Shown here: positions 63,573-64,000 of the stretch, piece after piece | Layout: every line of letters starts with the position of its first letter | Position numbering within the stretch: the first letter of the stretch is position 1 | DNA from: Anolis sagrei | Taxonomy: Eukaryota; Chordata; Lepidosauria; Squamata; Anolidae | Direction of reading: 5' to 3' | NCBI RefSeq assembly: GCF_037176765.1 | Contig: NC_090023.1 | Coordinates: 98,441,366 to 98,505,365, forward strand | Length of the DNA: 64,000 nt | Program-made: the position numbers and the translations under genes | Notes under the pieces: generated by a model | Seen by the model: the letters and a program-made list of their open reading frames with translations, nothing else | What the model was told of the DNA's origin: nothing | Databases searched by the model: none

Positions 63573-64000
63573 CCTATATATGTAGCTTCCATGTTCAGTT
63601 TTTTTTCTTAGTGTGGATGATTAGTTTATGTTTGTAGTTGATATCTTGAGCAGTATTTTACCAGACTTTTTATAATTAAATTCCTAGTGTCAGTTAAGTG
63701 GCACTCCTGGGTAAATGTAGGTTCTGGTTCCTTGAGAGTTATTATTAAAAATAGGACTAATACTATACCCAGTACTATACCTTACCATAAACTCTGTATT
63801 GACTTGATATTAATATTGAAATACAATAATCAAAGCAAATTGAGACAAACTTAATGTGACACAGTTCTGCATTGTAATGTTTATTAAAAATACTATTTCT
63901 TTGATTTTTTTTGCCAATTGCTTGAAAGTTATAATTAACTGAGAGTGTACTGTATATACTTTTCTTTATCACTCATAAATAATGCATAATTCCAAATGAT
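63573..64000 (+). other. SLC25A6 intron 1 to window end: nothing recognised
   Basis: AT-rich; no SLC25A6 exon 2 (residues after LLLQ) is visible. Confidence 0.5.

Noticed and set aside
1-64000. CRISPR arrays, rRNA genes, phage or operon-like systems
   Set aside because: No regularly spaced direct repeats with unique spacers and no prokaryote-type gene organisation; the window is vertebrate nuclear DNA.

Overview
This window is vertebrate nuclear DNA, almost certainly from a squamate reptile and probably an iguanian lizard (genus not determinable by eye). The evidence is intron-bearing host genes with vertebrate splice sites, two CpG-island promoters, and a squamate-style repeat load: BovB, L2/CR1-type and a further LINE clade, Penelope-like elements, several tRNA-derived SINE families and many non-autonomous hAT elements. 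There are no bacterial-style operons, CRISPR arrays or rRNA genes. tRNA-like sequences occur only as heads of SINEs.

Three host genes lie in the same orientation (+). P2RY8 is a single-coding-exon GPCR at 26459-27511. ASMTL (Maf-like nucleotide pyrophosphatase fused to an O-methyltransferase-like domain) has 13 coding exons from 38743 to 56646; all 13 join in frame into 618 codons. The first coding exon of an ADP/ATP translocase, by position SLC25A6, is at 61622-61732, and the rest of that gene lies beyond the window. From memory, the order and orientation P2RY8 - ASMTL - SLC25A6 match the human pseudoautosomal region 1.

Layout. 1-26.4 kb: no convincing host coding exon, but a dense repeat field. 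It includes a 2.65-kb hAT element with a perfect 8-bp target duplication (6514-9158) that abuts a perfect 66-bp-arm palindrome, an L2-type LINE split by a solo-LTR-like insertion (3.56-4.82 kb), a BovB fragment, and a second LINE family with an open C-terminal reading frame. 26.4-27.5 kb: P2RY8. 27.5-38.5 kb: intergenic, with multi-level nested insertions at 29.9-31.2 kb and 31.5-32.0 kb. 38.5-38.9 kb: CpG-rich ASMTL promoter and exon 1. 38.9-56.7 kb: ASMTL body; intron 1 holds a SINE split by about 2 kb of nested insertions, including a terminal-inverted-repeat element carrying a degenerate telomere-like CCCTAA array. 57-61.2 kb: short repeat-rich intergenic region. 61.25-62.2 kb: SLC25A6 CpG island with an inverted pair of CCAAT boxes, then intron 1.

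The genes do not form a pathway: P2RY8 is a plasma-membrane receptor, ASMTL a predicted cytosolic nucleotide-house-cleaning/methyltransferase fusion, and SLC25A6 an inner-mitochondrial-membrane carrier. What links them is conserved linkage. I found no evidence of a new defence, mobile or biosynthetic system; the unusual items are structural (palindromes, nested transposons, the telomere-like array) and a possible exon-boundary shift in ASMTL.
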